Translations under genes and position numbers: made by a program
The notes under the pieces: model-generated
Told to the model about the DNA's origin: nothing
The model's input: the letters and a program-made list of their open reading frames with translations, nothing else
Database searches by the model: none
Assembly: GCA_028691835.1 (NCBI GenBank)
Contig: JAQUYN010000008.1
Coordinates: forward strand, 1 to 50,237
Length of the DNA stretch: 50,237 nt
Reading direction: 5' to 3'
Origin: Alphaproteobacteria bacterium
GTDB taxonomy: Bacteria > Pseudomonadota > Alphaproteobacteria > UBA9219
Shown here: positions 40,905-50,131 of the stretch, one piece after another
How the letters are laid out: each line of letters starts with the position of its first letter
Numbering within the stretch: the first letter of the stretch is position 1

Positions 40905-41552
40905 TTATCCCAAAAGGGACAGAACTTGAACTTCACGTTGCGCCATATCCTCAAGCGCAAGGGATGTGGGGACGGTCATCGTCGCTAACACTTCAATGCG
41001 CTCGCGAGGGACATAAGCACGCCCCGGATCCCCCATGATCACAGTTATTCCGTGTCGGACACAGAGACGAAGCCATGCGACAACGCGATGAGCCATCAGG
41101 TGGTCGTAACAGACATCGCCGGCTAAAATGACATCTATCCCCCTTACCGGCTCCTTCAAATAGGAAATCTTCATGGGGGCAAGCTGAACATCATTAGAAT
41201 CTGCATTCATCTTGATTGCCGCCTGTGACAAGGGGTCAATATCACAGGACCAAACTTTCTTGGCGCCCGCCCGCGCCGCAGCGATCCCGACAAGGCCGCT
41301 TCCAGCCGCAAAATCCAACACGCGCTTCCCTTTAACAAGCTCAGGATGGTCCATGATATGGCGCGACAAGCCAAGCCCACCAGCCCAAGCAAAGGCCCAA
41401 AATGGTGGTTCACAATCAGGGTCACCGAATGAACTTTCCATCTCTTTCCATAAAGGCTCCATTTTTTGAGCCACATGCAACGTAATCTCAGGAAGAAAAT
41501 CAATGGGCATGAGCTGCGTATGAGCACGGATAAAGTCTTGAAAATGGCTCAT
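40905..41552 (-). CDS. Protein-lysine methyltransferase, ETF-beta (METTL20)-like
   Basis: About 215 residues from the ATG at 41552, overlapping the ubiA stop by 4 bp. It has PPFWAFAWAGGLGLSRHIMDHP, then the SAM-binding motif VLDFAAGSGLVGIAAARAGA, acidic CDIDPLSQAAIKMN, and ILAGDVCYD and MGDPGRAYVPRERI. The PPFWAFAWAGG and GDPGRAY phrases are those of the METTL20 group, which methylates lysines of electron-transfer flavoprotein beta and has been studied in Agrobacterium. The substrate is inferred from those motifs; no etf gene is in the window. Confidence 0.82.
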   Translation of the reverse strand: MSHFQDFIRAHTQLMPIDFLPEITLHVAQKMEPLWKEMESSFGDPDCEPPFWAFAWAGGLGLSRHIMDHPELVKGKRVLDFAAGSGLVGIAAARAGAKKVWSCDIDPLSQAAIKMNADSNDVQLAPMKISYLKEPVRGIDVILAGDVCYDHLMAHRVVAWLRLCVRHGITVIMGDPGRAYVPRERIEVLATMTVPTSLALEDMAQREVQVLSLLG

Positions 41553-42460
41553 GCAAAAAACCGCCCACACAAAAGTGCTACGAAAACGATAAAACCAACA
41601 TCACGATTGCTGCGAAACCGAGTTAAACAATTGGCGGGATCGTCCATCTTCCACGAAGCCAACTGCCATACCATATGAACAAGGGCCGCTGGAAAAATAA
41701 GATAAAAGACAAAACCAACGCCAACGAGGGAAGCCGCAACAGCTATCAGCACAAGAAACAGCGTATAGAAAAACGCAATCCCTGCACGCGAATGCTTCCC
41801 CAAATGCAACGCCAAAGATTTTATACCGACAATACGATCATCCTCTTTGTCTTGGTGAGCATAAATCGTGTCATACCCAAGGGTCCAAAACACACCACCG
41901 AGATAGAGAAAGAGGGCCGGAAAAGCGAGGGACTGGCTAACCGCACTCCACCCCATCAAAGCCCCCCAGTTAAACGCTAACCCCAAAACAAACTGAGGCC
42001 ACCATGTCACGCGCTTAGCAAGAGGATAAAGCGCAACAAGCGGGAGCGAGGCAACCCCAAGCCAGAAGGTAAAACGATTAAACTGTAAAAGAATAATAAA
42101 ACCCAACATGAACAAAAGAAACGTGAACAGTAAGGCGCGCTGAAGTGTGACCTGCCCGCTGACCAAAGGACGGGTTTGCGTGCGGGCCACGCGTCCATCT
42201 AAATCACGATCATAAATATCATTGATAACACACCCAGCGCCTCGCATGATAACCGCGCCAAGCGCAAACAAAAAACACGCCCACAAATCGGGGATTCCGT
42301 CTGAAGAAAGAGCAAGTCCCCACAAACATGGCCACAAAAGAAGCCACGTGCCAATAGGCCGATCTAAACGCATGAGCCGCGCATAAGGTCGAAGCCCTTT
42401 AGGCAATCTTACATCAATCCAATCGCCCGACCGAATGTCACTATGAGGAGAAGACGGCAT
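41549..42460 (-). CDS. ubiA: 4-hydroxybenzoate polyprenyltransferase
   Basis: A 303-residue membrane protein with about eight hydrophobic helices. It has the two Asp-rich metal/diphosphate motifs, NDIYDRDLDGRVARTQTRPL (first loop) and DKEDDRIVGIKSLALHLG (second loop), plus the N-terminal LMRLDRPIGTWLLLWPCLWG. It attaches the polyprenyl tail to 4-hydroxybenzoate in ubiquinone synthesis at the inner membrane. It ends in a 4-bp overlap with the methyltransferase gene. Confidence 0.96.
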   Translation of the reverse strand: MPSSPHSDIRSGDWIDVRLPKGLRPYARLMRLDRPIGTWLLLWPCLWGLALSSDGIPDLWACFLFALGAVIMRGAGCVINDIYDRDLDGRVARTQTRPLVSGQVTLQRALLFTFLLFMLGFIILLQFNRFTFWLGVASLPLVALYPLAKRVTWWPQFVLGLAFNWGALMGWSAVSQSLAFPALFLYLGGVFWTLGYDTIYAHQDKEDDRIVGIKSLALHLGKHSRAGIAFFYTLFLVLIAVAASLVGVGFVFYLIFPAALVHMVWQLASWKMDDPANCLTRFRSNRDVGFIVFVALLCGRFFA

Positions 42461-42469
42461 GATTGTATC

Positions 42470-42889
42470 CTATATTTTTTTCTTACGAATAAAGCTTATG
42501 CTTCCCACTTCATCAAGCGTAAGCGTTTCACGCCGCAACTCCTCACGTTCAGCCTCATCAATGCGATTTTGTTGGGCAATCTCATAACGCTTTTGTTCTT
42601 CAAAAACTTCTGTCAGTTTTTCATGCGCAAGTTTGACCGCTAATTCAGCTGCGCGACGTTTACGCTCCAACCCCTCCTTTTGCATGAGGGCCCGTTTGAC
42701 ATACTCACCATAAGTCAGTGCAAACGATGGGTGTTCATGAAGCAACTGCCGTTGTTGTTCCTGCTCCAACGCCAAGGCATCAATCTGGTTCAAAACGATA
42801 GAGAGCTGCTCCTGCATTTTCGCAAAGATAAGCCTTTGCTCATCAACGCGTGTCTTTTGAAGCTTAATGAGTGTTTCAAGACTTTTCAT
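42470..42889 (-). CDS. fliJ: FliJ, flagellar export chaperone/stalk
   Basis: A 139-residue protein that is almost entirely heptad-like coiled coil (about residues 1-125), rich in Glu, Gln, Arg and Lys, with a basic C-terminal tail. FliJ sequences diverge strongly, so the call rests on length, coiled coil, the LETLIKLQKTRVDEQRL opening and its place 10 bp after fliI. FliJ forms the rotor-like stalk of the FliI hexamer in flagellar type III export. Confidence 0.88.
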   Translation of the reverse strand: MKSLETLIKLQKTRVDEQRLIFAKMQEQLSIVLNQIDALALEQEQQRQLLHEHPSFALTYGEYVKRALMQKEGLERKRRAAELAVKLAHEKLTEVFEEQKRYEIAQQNRIDEAEREELRRETLTLDEVGSISFIRKKKI

Positions 42890-42899
42890 TTAGCCCCCA

Positions 42900-44252
42900 T
42901 TAAGCGACAGGCCAATTCATACCCAGAATTTCAGCAAGTTTGACATAACCGTCCGGAATCGTTGAGCTTTCATTCTTGCCCTGACGCAAGAATGTCTCAA
43001 TAGGTTCATAATAGGTCATCGCTTCATCAACTTCACGATTAGTCCCCTTACGGTAAGCCCCAAGTCGGATCATTTCCGCCATGTTTTCATAGGCAGCCAA
43101 ATGTCTTCGCGCCGTACGGACAAGTTCATTTTCAGAATCCGTGTTGCAGGCAGGCATTGTTCGAGAAACACTGCGCAAAATATTGACGGCAGGGTAACGT
43201 CCACGTTCCGCAATGGCGCGCTCAAGGACAATATGGCCATCAAGAATACCGCGTGTCGCATCGGCGATGGGTTCATTATGATCATCGCCATCTACAAGGA
43301 CGGTGAAAAGGCCAGTAATCGAGCCGCTGTTATCAAGTCCAGGCCCTGCCCGCTCCAACAACTTTGGGAGTTCAGCAAAGGTCGTCGGCGGATAGCCTTT
43401 CGTCGTAGGGGGTTCCCCTGCGGCCAAACCAATTTCACGTTGCGCCATCGCAAAACGAGTCACACTGTCCATCAAACATAAAACATTCTTGCCGATGTCA
43501 CGAAAATATTCGGCCATTGTAAGTGTCATATAAGCTGCTTGACGGCGCATAAGGGGGGCCTCGTCAGAGGTGGCCACAACAACCACGCTACGCGCTAAAC
43601 CTTCAGGGCCTAGATCATCATGGATAAACTCTTGAACCTCGCGACCACGTTCACCGATCAAACCGATAACAGAAACATCCGCAGACGTGTATCGTGACAC
43701 CATCGACATAAGAATAGATTTACCGACACCGGAACCGGCAAAAATCCCCATACGTTGTCCGCTGCAACAAGTCAGAAACGTATTAAGCGCGCGCACGCCA
43801 AGATCAAGCTTCGCACCAACACGTTGGCGTTTATGCGCTGGTGGTGGAAGATTCCGAATAAGCTGATGACGATTGCCCAACGGCAAAGGGGGACCACCAT
43901 CAATGGGTTCGCCCAACGCATTAATAACGCGACCAAGCCAAGCGGGTGTTGGCGAAATAGACGGCTGGGATTCGGCAACCTCAGCCATGCACCCAAGACC
44001 GATACCATCTAAGGTCTGGAACGGAAGAAGCAACGCACGATCATCACGAAACCCAACAACTTCGCACAAGACACGACGGCCACCACGAGCCACGACAGAA
44101 CAACGCCCACCAAGAAACAAATGCCGCTCAACGCCAGCAACCTCAATCAAGAGGCCTTGCACAGCAGCAACGCGCCCAAAGATGCTATAACTTGGCAGAG
44201 CATCTATGTCGGCGACAATGCGGCTCGACTCATTTGACGTGTCACTTGACAA
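42900..44252 (-). CDS. fliI: FliI, flagellum-specific export ATPase
   Basis: A 450-residue F1-beta-like ATPase. It has the Walker A GIFAGSGVGKSILMSMVSRYT, the adjacent GLIGERGREVQEFI, Walker B VLCLMDSVTRFAMAQREIGLAAGEPPTTKGYPP and the GSITGLFTVLVDGDD segment specific to flagellar and type III export ATPases. It powers export of flagellar components with FliH and FliJ. It overlaps the preceding SPOR gene by 11 bp. Only fliI and fliJ of the flagellar set are in this window. Confidence 0.97.
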   Translation of the reverse strand: MSSDTSNESSRIVADIDALPSYSIFGRVAAVQGLLIEVAGVERHLFLGGRCSVVARGGRRVLCEVVGFRDDRALLLPFQTLDGIGLGCMAEVAESQPSISPTPAWLGRVINALGEPIDGGPPLPLGNRHQLIRNLPPPAHKRQRVGAKLDLGVRALNTFLTCCSGQRMGIFAGSGVGKSILMSMVSRYTSADVSVIGLIGERGREVQEFIHDDLGPEGLARSVVVVATSDEAPLMRRQAAYMTLTMAEYFRDIGKNVLCLMDSVTRFAMAQREIGLAAGEPPTTKGYPPTTFAELPKLLERAGPGLDNSGSITGLFTVLVDGDDHNEPIADATRGILDGHIVLERAIAERGRYPAVNILRSVSRTMPACNTDSENELVRTARRHLAAYENMAEMIRLGAYRKGTNREVDEAMTYYEPIETFLRQGKNESSTIPDGYVKLAEILGMNWPVA

Positions 44253-45309
44253 CGAGGCAGCTTCCTTTTTTCAATTTTGTTATATCCGAACAAATGGCTT
44301 TAGCTTTCGTTTGAGAGACAGGGTTGCTTATAATGCGATAGAAAACACCTTTGCTAGCGAGATCGACTCGCACGACCCGTAAAGTCGCGCCGCCAAGAAT
44401 CCCGGCATATTTTGCCTGATAGCGAGCCGCCTCCTTTTGAGCCGCCGACTCATCGGAGACTGAAGCCAGTTGAACCGAAGCAGATTTACCTGACACAGCA
44501 ACCTCTTTTGCCGGCGCTGATGGAGAAGACGCCGTTGGCACAAAATTATCGTTGGTAAAAAGTTCTTTAGGCAATTTTGCCATAGCCACCTCAGCTTTAC
44601 GTGATTCCTGGGAGGAAACCTTGCTGATAACTTTCTTTTCAACGGTTTTGACTGTTTGCGTTTTGACAGGCCGAGCAATTTTCTTTTTGTCGGTTGTTAC
44701 AGCGGATTTTACAGCCTTCGCTTTGGTTGACGACTCAGAAGAGTCAACAACACGTGCTGGCTCTAAAGGTTCTGACGGGGTCACACTCTCAGCAGCGGCT
44801 GTGACAGCTGGGGGCATTTCTTCATATGCCGGAACCTTCGAGGCTTCAGTCGTTTGCGTGACAGCCGACTCGGAAACAAATGCAGATTGTTGAGCCGATG
44901 GAACAGACTCCGCTTCAGCTACAGTTGGCGCAGCCTTAGGAACCTCAGGCACCGGCAATAGATGCTCGACATTGGGCCGTCCATTGTTTTCAGTCTTACC
45001 GTCAAGCTTTTCAAAAACGGTGACATCCTGATGTGGAATATCAATTCCGCCGGGCTGATCTGGACGCTCCTTAATGGGGTACTCGGCATGAATGGTTGGC
45101 AGGACCTCAAGCTCACCCTTGTCGCCATCGCTCAGCATATTAATGCCAACACCAATAAGAATGGCAACAACAACCAATACCGCAAGAAAGAGTAACTTTC
45201 GCGGATTAAATCTCAATCCACCGCCACTGTCACCGCCGCCACGGCGACGTGCAAAGTCTGAGCGAATGGGACGTTGAGCAAAAAGCTCACGTTGTAATGG
45301 TTTGTTCAT
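44242..45309 (-). CDS. SPOR-domain cell-envelope protein
   Basis: A 355-residue protein. A short Arg/Gly-rich cytoplasmic N terminus precedes one membrane helix (LLFLAVLVVVAILIGVGINML, about residues 34-54). A long low-complexity periplasmic linker rich in Ala, Glu, Pro, Ser and Lys follows, then a C-terminal SPOR domain (SVQLASVSDESAAQKEAARYQAKYAG to the end) with the final cysteine pair around CSDITKLKKGSC. SPOR domains bind denuded glycan strands at the division septum. Position directly after argS is conserved in alphaproteobacteria. It overlaps argS by 23 bp. Confidence 0.93.
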   Translation of the reverse strand: MNKPLQRELFAQRPIRSDFARRRGGGDSGGGLRFNPRKLLFLAVLVVVAILIGVGINMLSDGDKGELEVLPTIHAEYPIKERPDQPGGIDIPHQDVTVFEKLDGKTENNGRPNVEHLLPVPEVPKAAPTVAEAESVPSAQQSAFVSESAVTQTTEASKVPAYEEMPPAVTAAAESVTPSEPLEPARVVDSSESSTKAKAVKSAVTTDKKKIARPVKTQTVKTVEKKVISKVSSQESRKAEVAMAKLPKELFTNDNFVPTASSPSAPAKEVAVSGKSASVQLASVSDESAAQKEAARYQAKYAGILGGATLRVVRVDLASKGVFYRIISNPVSQTKAKAICSDITKLKKGSCLVVK

Positions 45310-47062
45310 GACGCATTTCCTCTAGGGCCGAACACCCCATAACAGCAAGACCACTTGCCAAAACAATTTGTACAGCCTTGACCAAGGCAAGCTTCGCTTT
45401 AGTCAGAGCAGGATCATCCGGCAAAATAAACCGCAGGGCTGCTTTATCGTTACCCTTATTCCAAAAACTGTGAAAGCTTCCTGCAAGATCCATCAAGAAA
45501 AAGGCAATTCTGTGGGGCTCTTGTGCAACAGCCGCCGCTTCAACTGCCCGTGGCCAGTTTGCAAGAGCGCGAATCAAGGCGAGCTCTTCCGGCTCATTAA
45601 CGAGGCTAAGATCTAATTGACTCAACGCCTCAGGAGAGGCATCCAAATCTGAAATCAGATGAGCCGCATTCCGCATCACAGAACAACAACGCGCATGGGC
45701 ATACTGAACATAAAACACGGGATTATCGCGTGTTTGCTCAATTACTTTTGCGAAGTCGAACTCCAGCTCAGAATCTGGGGCACGCGTTAACATGAAGAAT
45801 CGAACGGCGCCAACACCAACTTGTTCCACCATTTCACGCAAGGTAATCAGATTGCCCGACCGCTTCGAAAGCTTCACGGGTTCGCCATTTTTGAAAACCT
45901 TGACAATATTATTATAAATAACCTCAAGTCGCGCTGTTCCATTACTAAAAGCCGCAACGCCGGGACGTATGCGTTCCAAATAGCCGCCATGATCCGTTCC
46001 CAAAATATTAATCATATACTGAAAACCGCGCTGAATCTTGTCATAGTGATAGGCAAGATCAGGCATCACATAAGCCCATGTCCCATCTCGCTTCTTAAGG
46101 GGGCGATCAACATCATCCCCGAATTTACTGGAACGGAAAAGCGTCAACGGAACAGCCTCCCAATTTTCCATTTCCTTGCCCTTGGGGGGGGGCAAGGTTC
46201 CGACGTAAATAAGGCCTTTTTCTTCAAGAATCTTGTAAACCTTATCCAGAGTACCATTTTCAACGATAACGCGCTCATTCGTGAACACATCATGCTTGAT
46301 ACCAATCATCGCCAAATCTTCCTTGATGAGGCCAATGATATATTCACAAGCAAACTGGCGAATGGGAACGAGCCATTCTTCCTCGGTTTTGCCGATCCAT
46401 TTATTACCATCACGCTTCACCAAAGCCTGCGCAACATCCTTTAAATATTCACCGGGATAATATCCCGTGGGTATGCCATCAATCGTTTCGCCCAAAGCTT
46501 CACGATACCGCAAATGCGTCGTGCGCGACAAAACGTCGATCTGCGTCCCCGCATCGTTCATATAATATTCACGGGTCACATCATAACCAGCTTTTTCAAG
46601 CAAGCGACAAAGCGTGTCGCCCAACACAGCGCCACGCACATGCCCCGCATGCATCGGACCTGTTGGATTTGCGGAGACAAACTCGACATTGACCTTTTGT
46701 TTCTGCCCAAGGTTGCTCTCGCCATAGCCCACGCCAGCCTTCAAAATATCTTTAAGTTCCCGATGCCAAGCCTCAGGTTTAAGACGCAGATTCATAAAAC
46801 CGGGACCAGCAATCTCCACGCTTGCCACAATCGGCAACGCCTCAATCTTGGCTTTGATAATTTCAGCAACGGCTCGGGGCGGCTTGCCGACAGCCTTCGT
46901 CAATGTCATTGCGACATTGGTTGCCATATCTCCATGTGCCAAATCACGAGGCGGCTCAACGACAAAAGCAGGCATTGGCAGGCTGAGCGTCAGCGCGCCT
47001 TCTTTGACAAGCTGCGCGACAATTTCTGCAACAGACGCCTGAACGGATTTGAAAAGCGACAC
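45287..47062 (-). CDS. argS: Arginyl-tRNA synthetase
   Basis: A 591-residue class-I synthetase of normal length. It has the N-terminal Add1 domain, the HIGH-type site VEFVSANPTGPMHAGHVRGAVLGD, the KMSKS-equivalent VKLSKRSGNLITL, and the ArgRS anticodon-binding C-terminal domain (DNPVFYVQYAHARCCSV and following). It charges tRNA-Arg. It is followed in an overlapping manner by the SPOR gene, an arrangement shared with many alphaproteobacteria. Confidence 0.99.
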   Translation of the reverse strand: MSLFKSVQASVAEIVAQLVKEGALTLSLPMPAFVVEPPRDLAHGDMATNVAMTLTKAVGKPPRAVAEIIKAKIEALPIVASVEIAGPGFMNLRLKPEAWHRELKDILKAGVGYGESNLGQKQKVNVEFVSANPTGPMHAGHVRGAVLGDTLCRLLEKAGYDVTREYYMNDAGTQIDVLSRTTHLRYREALGETIDGIPTGYYPGEYLKDVAQALVKRDGNKWIGKTEEEWLVPIRQFACEYIIGLIKEDLAMIGIKHDVFTNERVIVENGTLDKVYKILEEKGLIYVGTLPPPKGKEMENWEAVPLTLFRSSKFGDDVDRPLKKRDGTWAYVMPDLAYHYDKIQRGFQYMINILGTDHGGYLERIRPGVAAFSNGTARLEVIYNNIVKVFKNGEPVKLSKRSGNLITLREMVEQVGVGAVRFFMLTRAPDSELEFDFAKVIEQTRDNPVFYVQYAHARCCSVMRNAAHLISDLDASPEALSQLDLSLVNEPEELALIRALANWPRAVEAAAVAQEPHRIAFFLMDLAGSFHSFWNKGNDKAALRFILPDDPALTKAKLALVKAVQIVLASGLAVMGCSALEEMRHEQTITT

Positions 47063-47163
47063 TTAAAAACCTCCTAAAAAAACAAGGGTTCAGGGATCAG
47101 GTTGTGTGGAAGCAAAAGAGACCACAGACCCGATCACTGAACCCCGAAACCGGCTCCTGCCTT

Positions 47164-48363
47164 TTACGCCATCATCTCTGTTGAGAAAAGTCGTCGGTGC
47201 TCAAGAACAGCAAAGCGATCCGTCATGCCCGCAATATAGTCGGCAATAATGCGAGCCTTGTATTCCTCTTCGGCTTCACGACCACGCACATGAGCAAACC
47301 ATTCGTTTGGCAAGCAACTGGGCCGCTCCATCAAATAAACAAACATTTCTTTAACAATGCGCTCTGACTTCGCACACACGCGGTTAACTTTGCTGTGGCT
47401 GTACATACGTTTACGCAAGAAATCACGAAGAGTACGAATATTCTGCTGCATCGCGAAACTGAAACACACCATCGGTTCCTTGGCGCGACGCACTTCGTTG
47501 GCTGATTTCGGAGCGAGGCGTGAAATCGTAGCTTTCGTCGTATCGATCAAGTCTGTGATCATCGTGCCAATCACCTGACGAACAGCGGCATGCATAATGC
47601 GATCTTGAGGAGCATGAGGATGGTGACGCTTAATGTCGATAATGATCGGCCCAAAAAGCGGCAATTCGCACAAATCGCTAAAGCTGAAGAAACCGGCACG
47701 ATAACCATCATCAATATCATGCGTGTTATAAGCAATGTCGTCGGCAACTGCGGCGATTTGCGCTTCGGCTCCGGGAAAATGCCCCAAGTCGAGATCATAA
47801 CGCACATTAAACTCGGCAATCGTTGGCGGAACAGATTCACCGGGCTTTTCAGGAAGCAAGGGACCATTATGTTTAACAATGCCCTCTAACGTTTCCCATG
47901 TCAGATTCAGCCCATCAAATTCAATATAATGATGCTCAAGCTGCGTCAGCACACGAAACGACTGCTCATTATGAGCAAAGCCGCCAAAATCAGCCATAAG
48001 TTCAGAAAGGGCCCCTTCTCCAGCGTGGCCGAAACAAGTGTGACCGAGATCATGGGCCAAGGCGATGGCTTCCGTAAGATCGGTGTTGAGCGACAAGGCC
48101 CGCGCTACAGCGCAAGAAATCTGCGCAACTTCAAGCGTATGGGTTAGTCGCGTGCGATAGTAATCACCCTCGCTTTCGATAAAAACCTGTGTCTTATTGC
48201 GCAGTTTACGAAAACCGCCAGAGTGGATGATTCGATCCCGATCTCGCTGGAACTCAGTCCGCGTTTCGCTAGGGGATTCAGGAATAAGCCGACCTCGGGT
48301 CTCTTCAGCCTTGGTGGCATAGGGGGCGAGCTCATGGCTCTTATCTTGCATATATGTTGTCAT
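47164..48363 (-). CDS. dgt: dGTPase-like deoxynucleotide triphosphohydrolase (HD domain)
   Basis: A 399-residue HD-family protein. It opens with RGRLIPESPSETRTEFQRDRDRIIHSGGFRKLRNKTQVF, continues with the metal site LAHDLGHTCFGHAGEGALSELM and the later Asp in VADDIAYNTHDIDDG. This is the Dgt subfamily 2 typical of alphaproteobacteria. It hydrolyses dGTP or other dNTPs to the nucleoside and triphosphate. It lies 101 bp upstream of argS on the same strand, a conserved pairing. Confidence 0.94.
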   Translation of the reverse strand: MTTYMQDKSHELAPYATKAEETRGRLIPESPSETRTEFQRDRDRIIHSGGFRKLRNKTQVFIESEGDYYRTRLTHTLEVAQISCAVARALSLNTDLTEAIALAHDLGHTCFGHAGEGALSELMADFGGFAHNEQSFRVLTQLEHHYIEFDGLNLTWETLEGIVKHNGPLLPEKPGESVPPTIAEFNVRYDLDLGHFPGAEAQIAAVADDIAYNTHDIDDGYRAGFFSFSDLCELPLFGPIIIDIKRHHPHAPQDRIMHAAVRQVIGTMITDLIDTTKATISRLAPKSANEVRRAKEPMVCFSFAMQQNIRTLRDFLRKRMYSHSKVNRVCAKSERIVKEMFVYLMERPSCLPNEWFAHVRGREAEEEYKARIIADYIAGMTDRFAVLEHRRLFSTEMMA

Positions 48364-48407
48364 GTGTGCACATTAACGTCATGATTTCACTTTGACTAGA
48401 GGCAAAA

Positions 48408-49172
48408 ATGCGGATCGCGAGCTGGAATGTGAACTCTGTGCGGGCGCGGCTTAATAACATTACAAGTTGGCTGGAATCCGTAAGGCCAGATGTGCTGTTG
48501 ATGCAAGAAATCAAGTGCCAAACCGACGATTTTCCGCGCTTTGAGTTTGAAGCCCTAGGGTACCAATGCCACGTTGTCGGGCAAAAAAGCTATAATGGTG
48601 TGGCTTTGCTCACACGCAGCCCGGCCACCGACATTATCAAGGCCTTACCCGGCGATACACAAGCCCGTTATATCGAAGCCACTGTGATGGGGATTCGGAT
48701 CGCCTCACTTTATCTGCCAAACGGCAACCCCATTGGCTCGGACAAATATGAATATAAACTTGCATGGATGGAACGGCTAAAACACCGCGTTCAAGCACTG
48801 TTAGAAAAAGAAACGCCGTTCATACTGGGGGGGGACTTTAACGTTATTCCTACATCGGCAGATGTTTATGACCCCAAGGGATGGGAGCAAGATGCCCTCT
48901 TCCACATACGAACGCGTGCAACCTATCGCGACCTGTTAAACATGGGCCTCACGGAGGCATACCACGCTTTGCACCCGCAAGAGCAACAGGCATATACGTT
49001 TTGGGATTATCAGGCCGGGGCATGGCAACACAACCTAGGATTGAGAATTGACCATTTTCTCGTCTCCCCGGAAGCTGCTGACAGGCTACACAGTTGTGAG
49101 ATTGATCGCGGGCCTCGAGGACAAGAAAAGGCCTCAGACCACACGCCAATTATGCTCACTTTGAGCACGTAA
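48408..49172 (+). CDS. xth: Exodeoxyribonuclease III / AP endonuclease
   Basis: A 254-residue endonuclease/exonuclease/phosphatase-family enzyme. Active-site segments are IASWNVNSVRAR (Asn), LLMQEIKCQ (metal Glu), LYLPNGNPIGSDKYEYKLAWM, FILGGDFNVIPTSADVYD (Asp/Asn pair), LGLRIDHFLVS (Asp) and the C-terminal KASDHTPI (catalytic His). It cuts abasic sites and degrades DNA from the 3' end in base-excision repair. It is divergent from dgt and ends at a strong bidirectional terminator. Confidence 0.97.
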   Translation: MRIASWNVNSVRARLNNITSWLESVRPDVLLMQEIKCQTDDFPRFEFEALGYQCHVVGQKSYNGVALLTRSPATDIIKALPGDTQARYIEATVMGIRIASLYLPNGNPIGSDKYEYKLAWMERLKHRVQALLEKETPFILGGDFNVIPTSADVYDPKGWEQDALFHIRTRATYRDLLNMGLTEAYHALHPQEQQAYTFWDYQAGAWQHNLGLRIDHFLVSPEAADRLHSCEIDRGPRGQEKASDHTPIMLTLST

Positions 49173-49201
49173 AAAAAACGGGGCCCAAAAGCCCCGTTTT
49201 T
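49171..49201. terminator. Bidirectional terminator between xth and carD
   Basis: Stem CGGGGC (49179-49184) and GCCCCG (49191-49196) with loop CCAAAA, flanked by eight A on the left and five T on the right. It therefore works for xth on the plus strand and for carD on the minus strand, whose stop is 17 bp away. Confidence 0.93.
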
Positions 49202-49217
49202 CATTCCAAAAGCAACA

Positions 49218-49727
49218 TTATGCTGCCTTCTTTTCCTTGGTCAAGACGCCTTCAAGCTTAGCTGTAGCCTTGTCTTGGTCGATCTTTTCTACGGCGGCAA
49301 GTTCACGCGCCAAACGTTCCAAAGCGGCCTGATAAATTTGACGTTCGCTGTAGGAATGCTCTGGTTGATCTGCGCCGCGATGCAAATCACGAACCACTTC
49401 TGCAATCGATACGGGATCACCAGAGTTGATCTTTGACTCATATTCTTGAGCTCGACGGCTCCACATAACGCGACGAACCTTCGACTTACCCTGAAGGGTC
49501 GAAAGCGCTTCCTTAATGCGATCACGGGAACTTAGTCGGCGCAAACCCGAAGCCTTAGCCTTGGAAACGGGCACACGAAGACGCATGCGATCTTGCTCGA
49601 ACATGATCACATAAAGGGAGACTGACATACCACTGTCTTCAAACGTATCAACGCCTTCAACACGCCCAACACCATGGGCAGGATAAACGACGAAATCACC
49701 CTTTTTAAACTCAAGCTTCTCGGTCAT
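49218..49727 (-). CDS. carD: CarD-family transcription regulator
   Basis: A 169-residue protein. An N-terminal RNA polymerase-interacting domain (KKGDFVVYPAHGVGRVEGVDTFEDSG, about residues 8-70) is followed by a helical DNA-binding domain (about 75-160; RRVMWSRRAQEYESKINSGDPVSIAEVVRDLH). CarD proteins bind RNA polymerase beta and stabilise open complexes, often at ribosomal RNA promoters. It is a standard single-copy alphaproteobacterial gene. The ATG at 49727 has a GGGAG about 10 nt upstream. Confidence 0.96.
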   Translation of the reverse strand: MTEKLEFKKGDFVVYPAHGVGRVEGVDTFEDSGMSVSLYVIMFEQDRMRLRVPVSKAKASGLRRLSSRDRIKEALSTLQGKSKVRRVMWSRRAQEYESKINSGDPVSIAEVVRDLHRGADQPEHSYSERQIYQAALERLARELAAVEKIDQDKATAKLEGVLTKEKKAA

Positions 49728-50131
49728 GTTTTGCTGACTCCCTGCTTTGCTGAAACTGAACTCATCTTATTGCGATAATCTTGACGAAAATTGGCCTAAA
49801 TCTTATTGTTTTAGCCGTAGATCAAGCAAAAGAACACCTTTCGCAAAGAGCACGCTGCGAACAAATGCTATTTATGTATTGATCAAAAGGCACTTAGTCT
49901 CGAATCCAACCTTTGTCAGGATCATCTTCCGATAGAAATAACGTATACCATTTTTTCAGCTTTATTACAAAGCTTTCGCAAAAGAATATTATTCAGCGTT
50001 ATATTCCAATTAGTTAGATTCCTCAATAGTTAACGATGCCAGCAGCGAATCATTAACTATGGAAAAATGTTTCGAATATTCGCTTCTGTTGTAAAGAGGG
50101 GGAGTCTGGGAAAAATTATAATGAAAGCAGG
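49728..50131. other. 404-bp A+T-rich intergenic region upstream of carD
   Basis: No gene, tRNA or dispersed repeat was found. It contains a perfect 8-bp inverted repeat ATAGTTAA (50026-50033) and TTAACTAT (50053-50060) separated by 19 bp; the halves contain TTAAC and could be regulator half-sites. The left part should hold the carD promoter, the right part the end of the next minus-strand gene. Confidence 0.4.
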
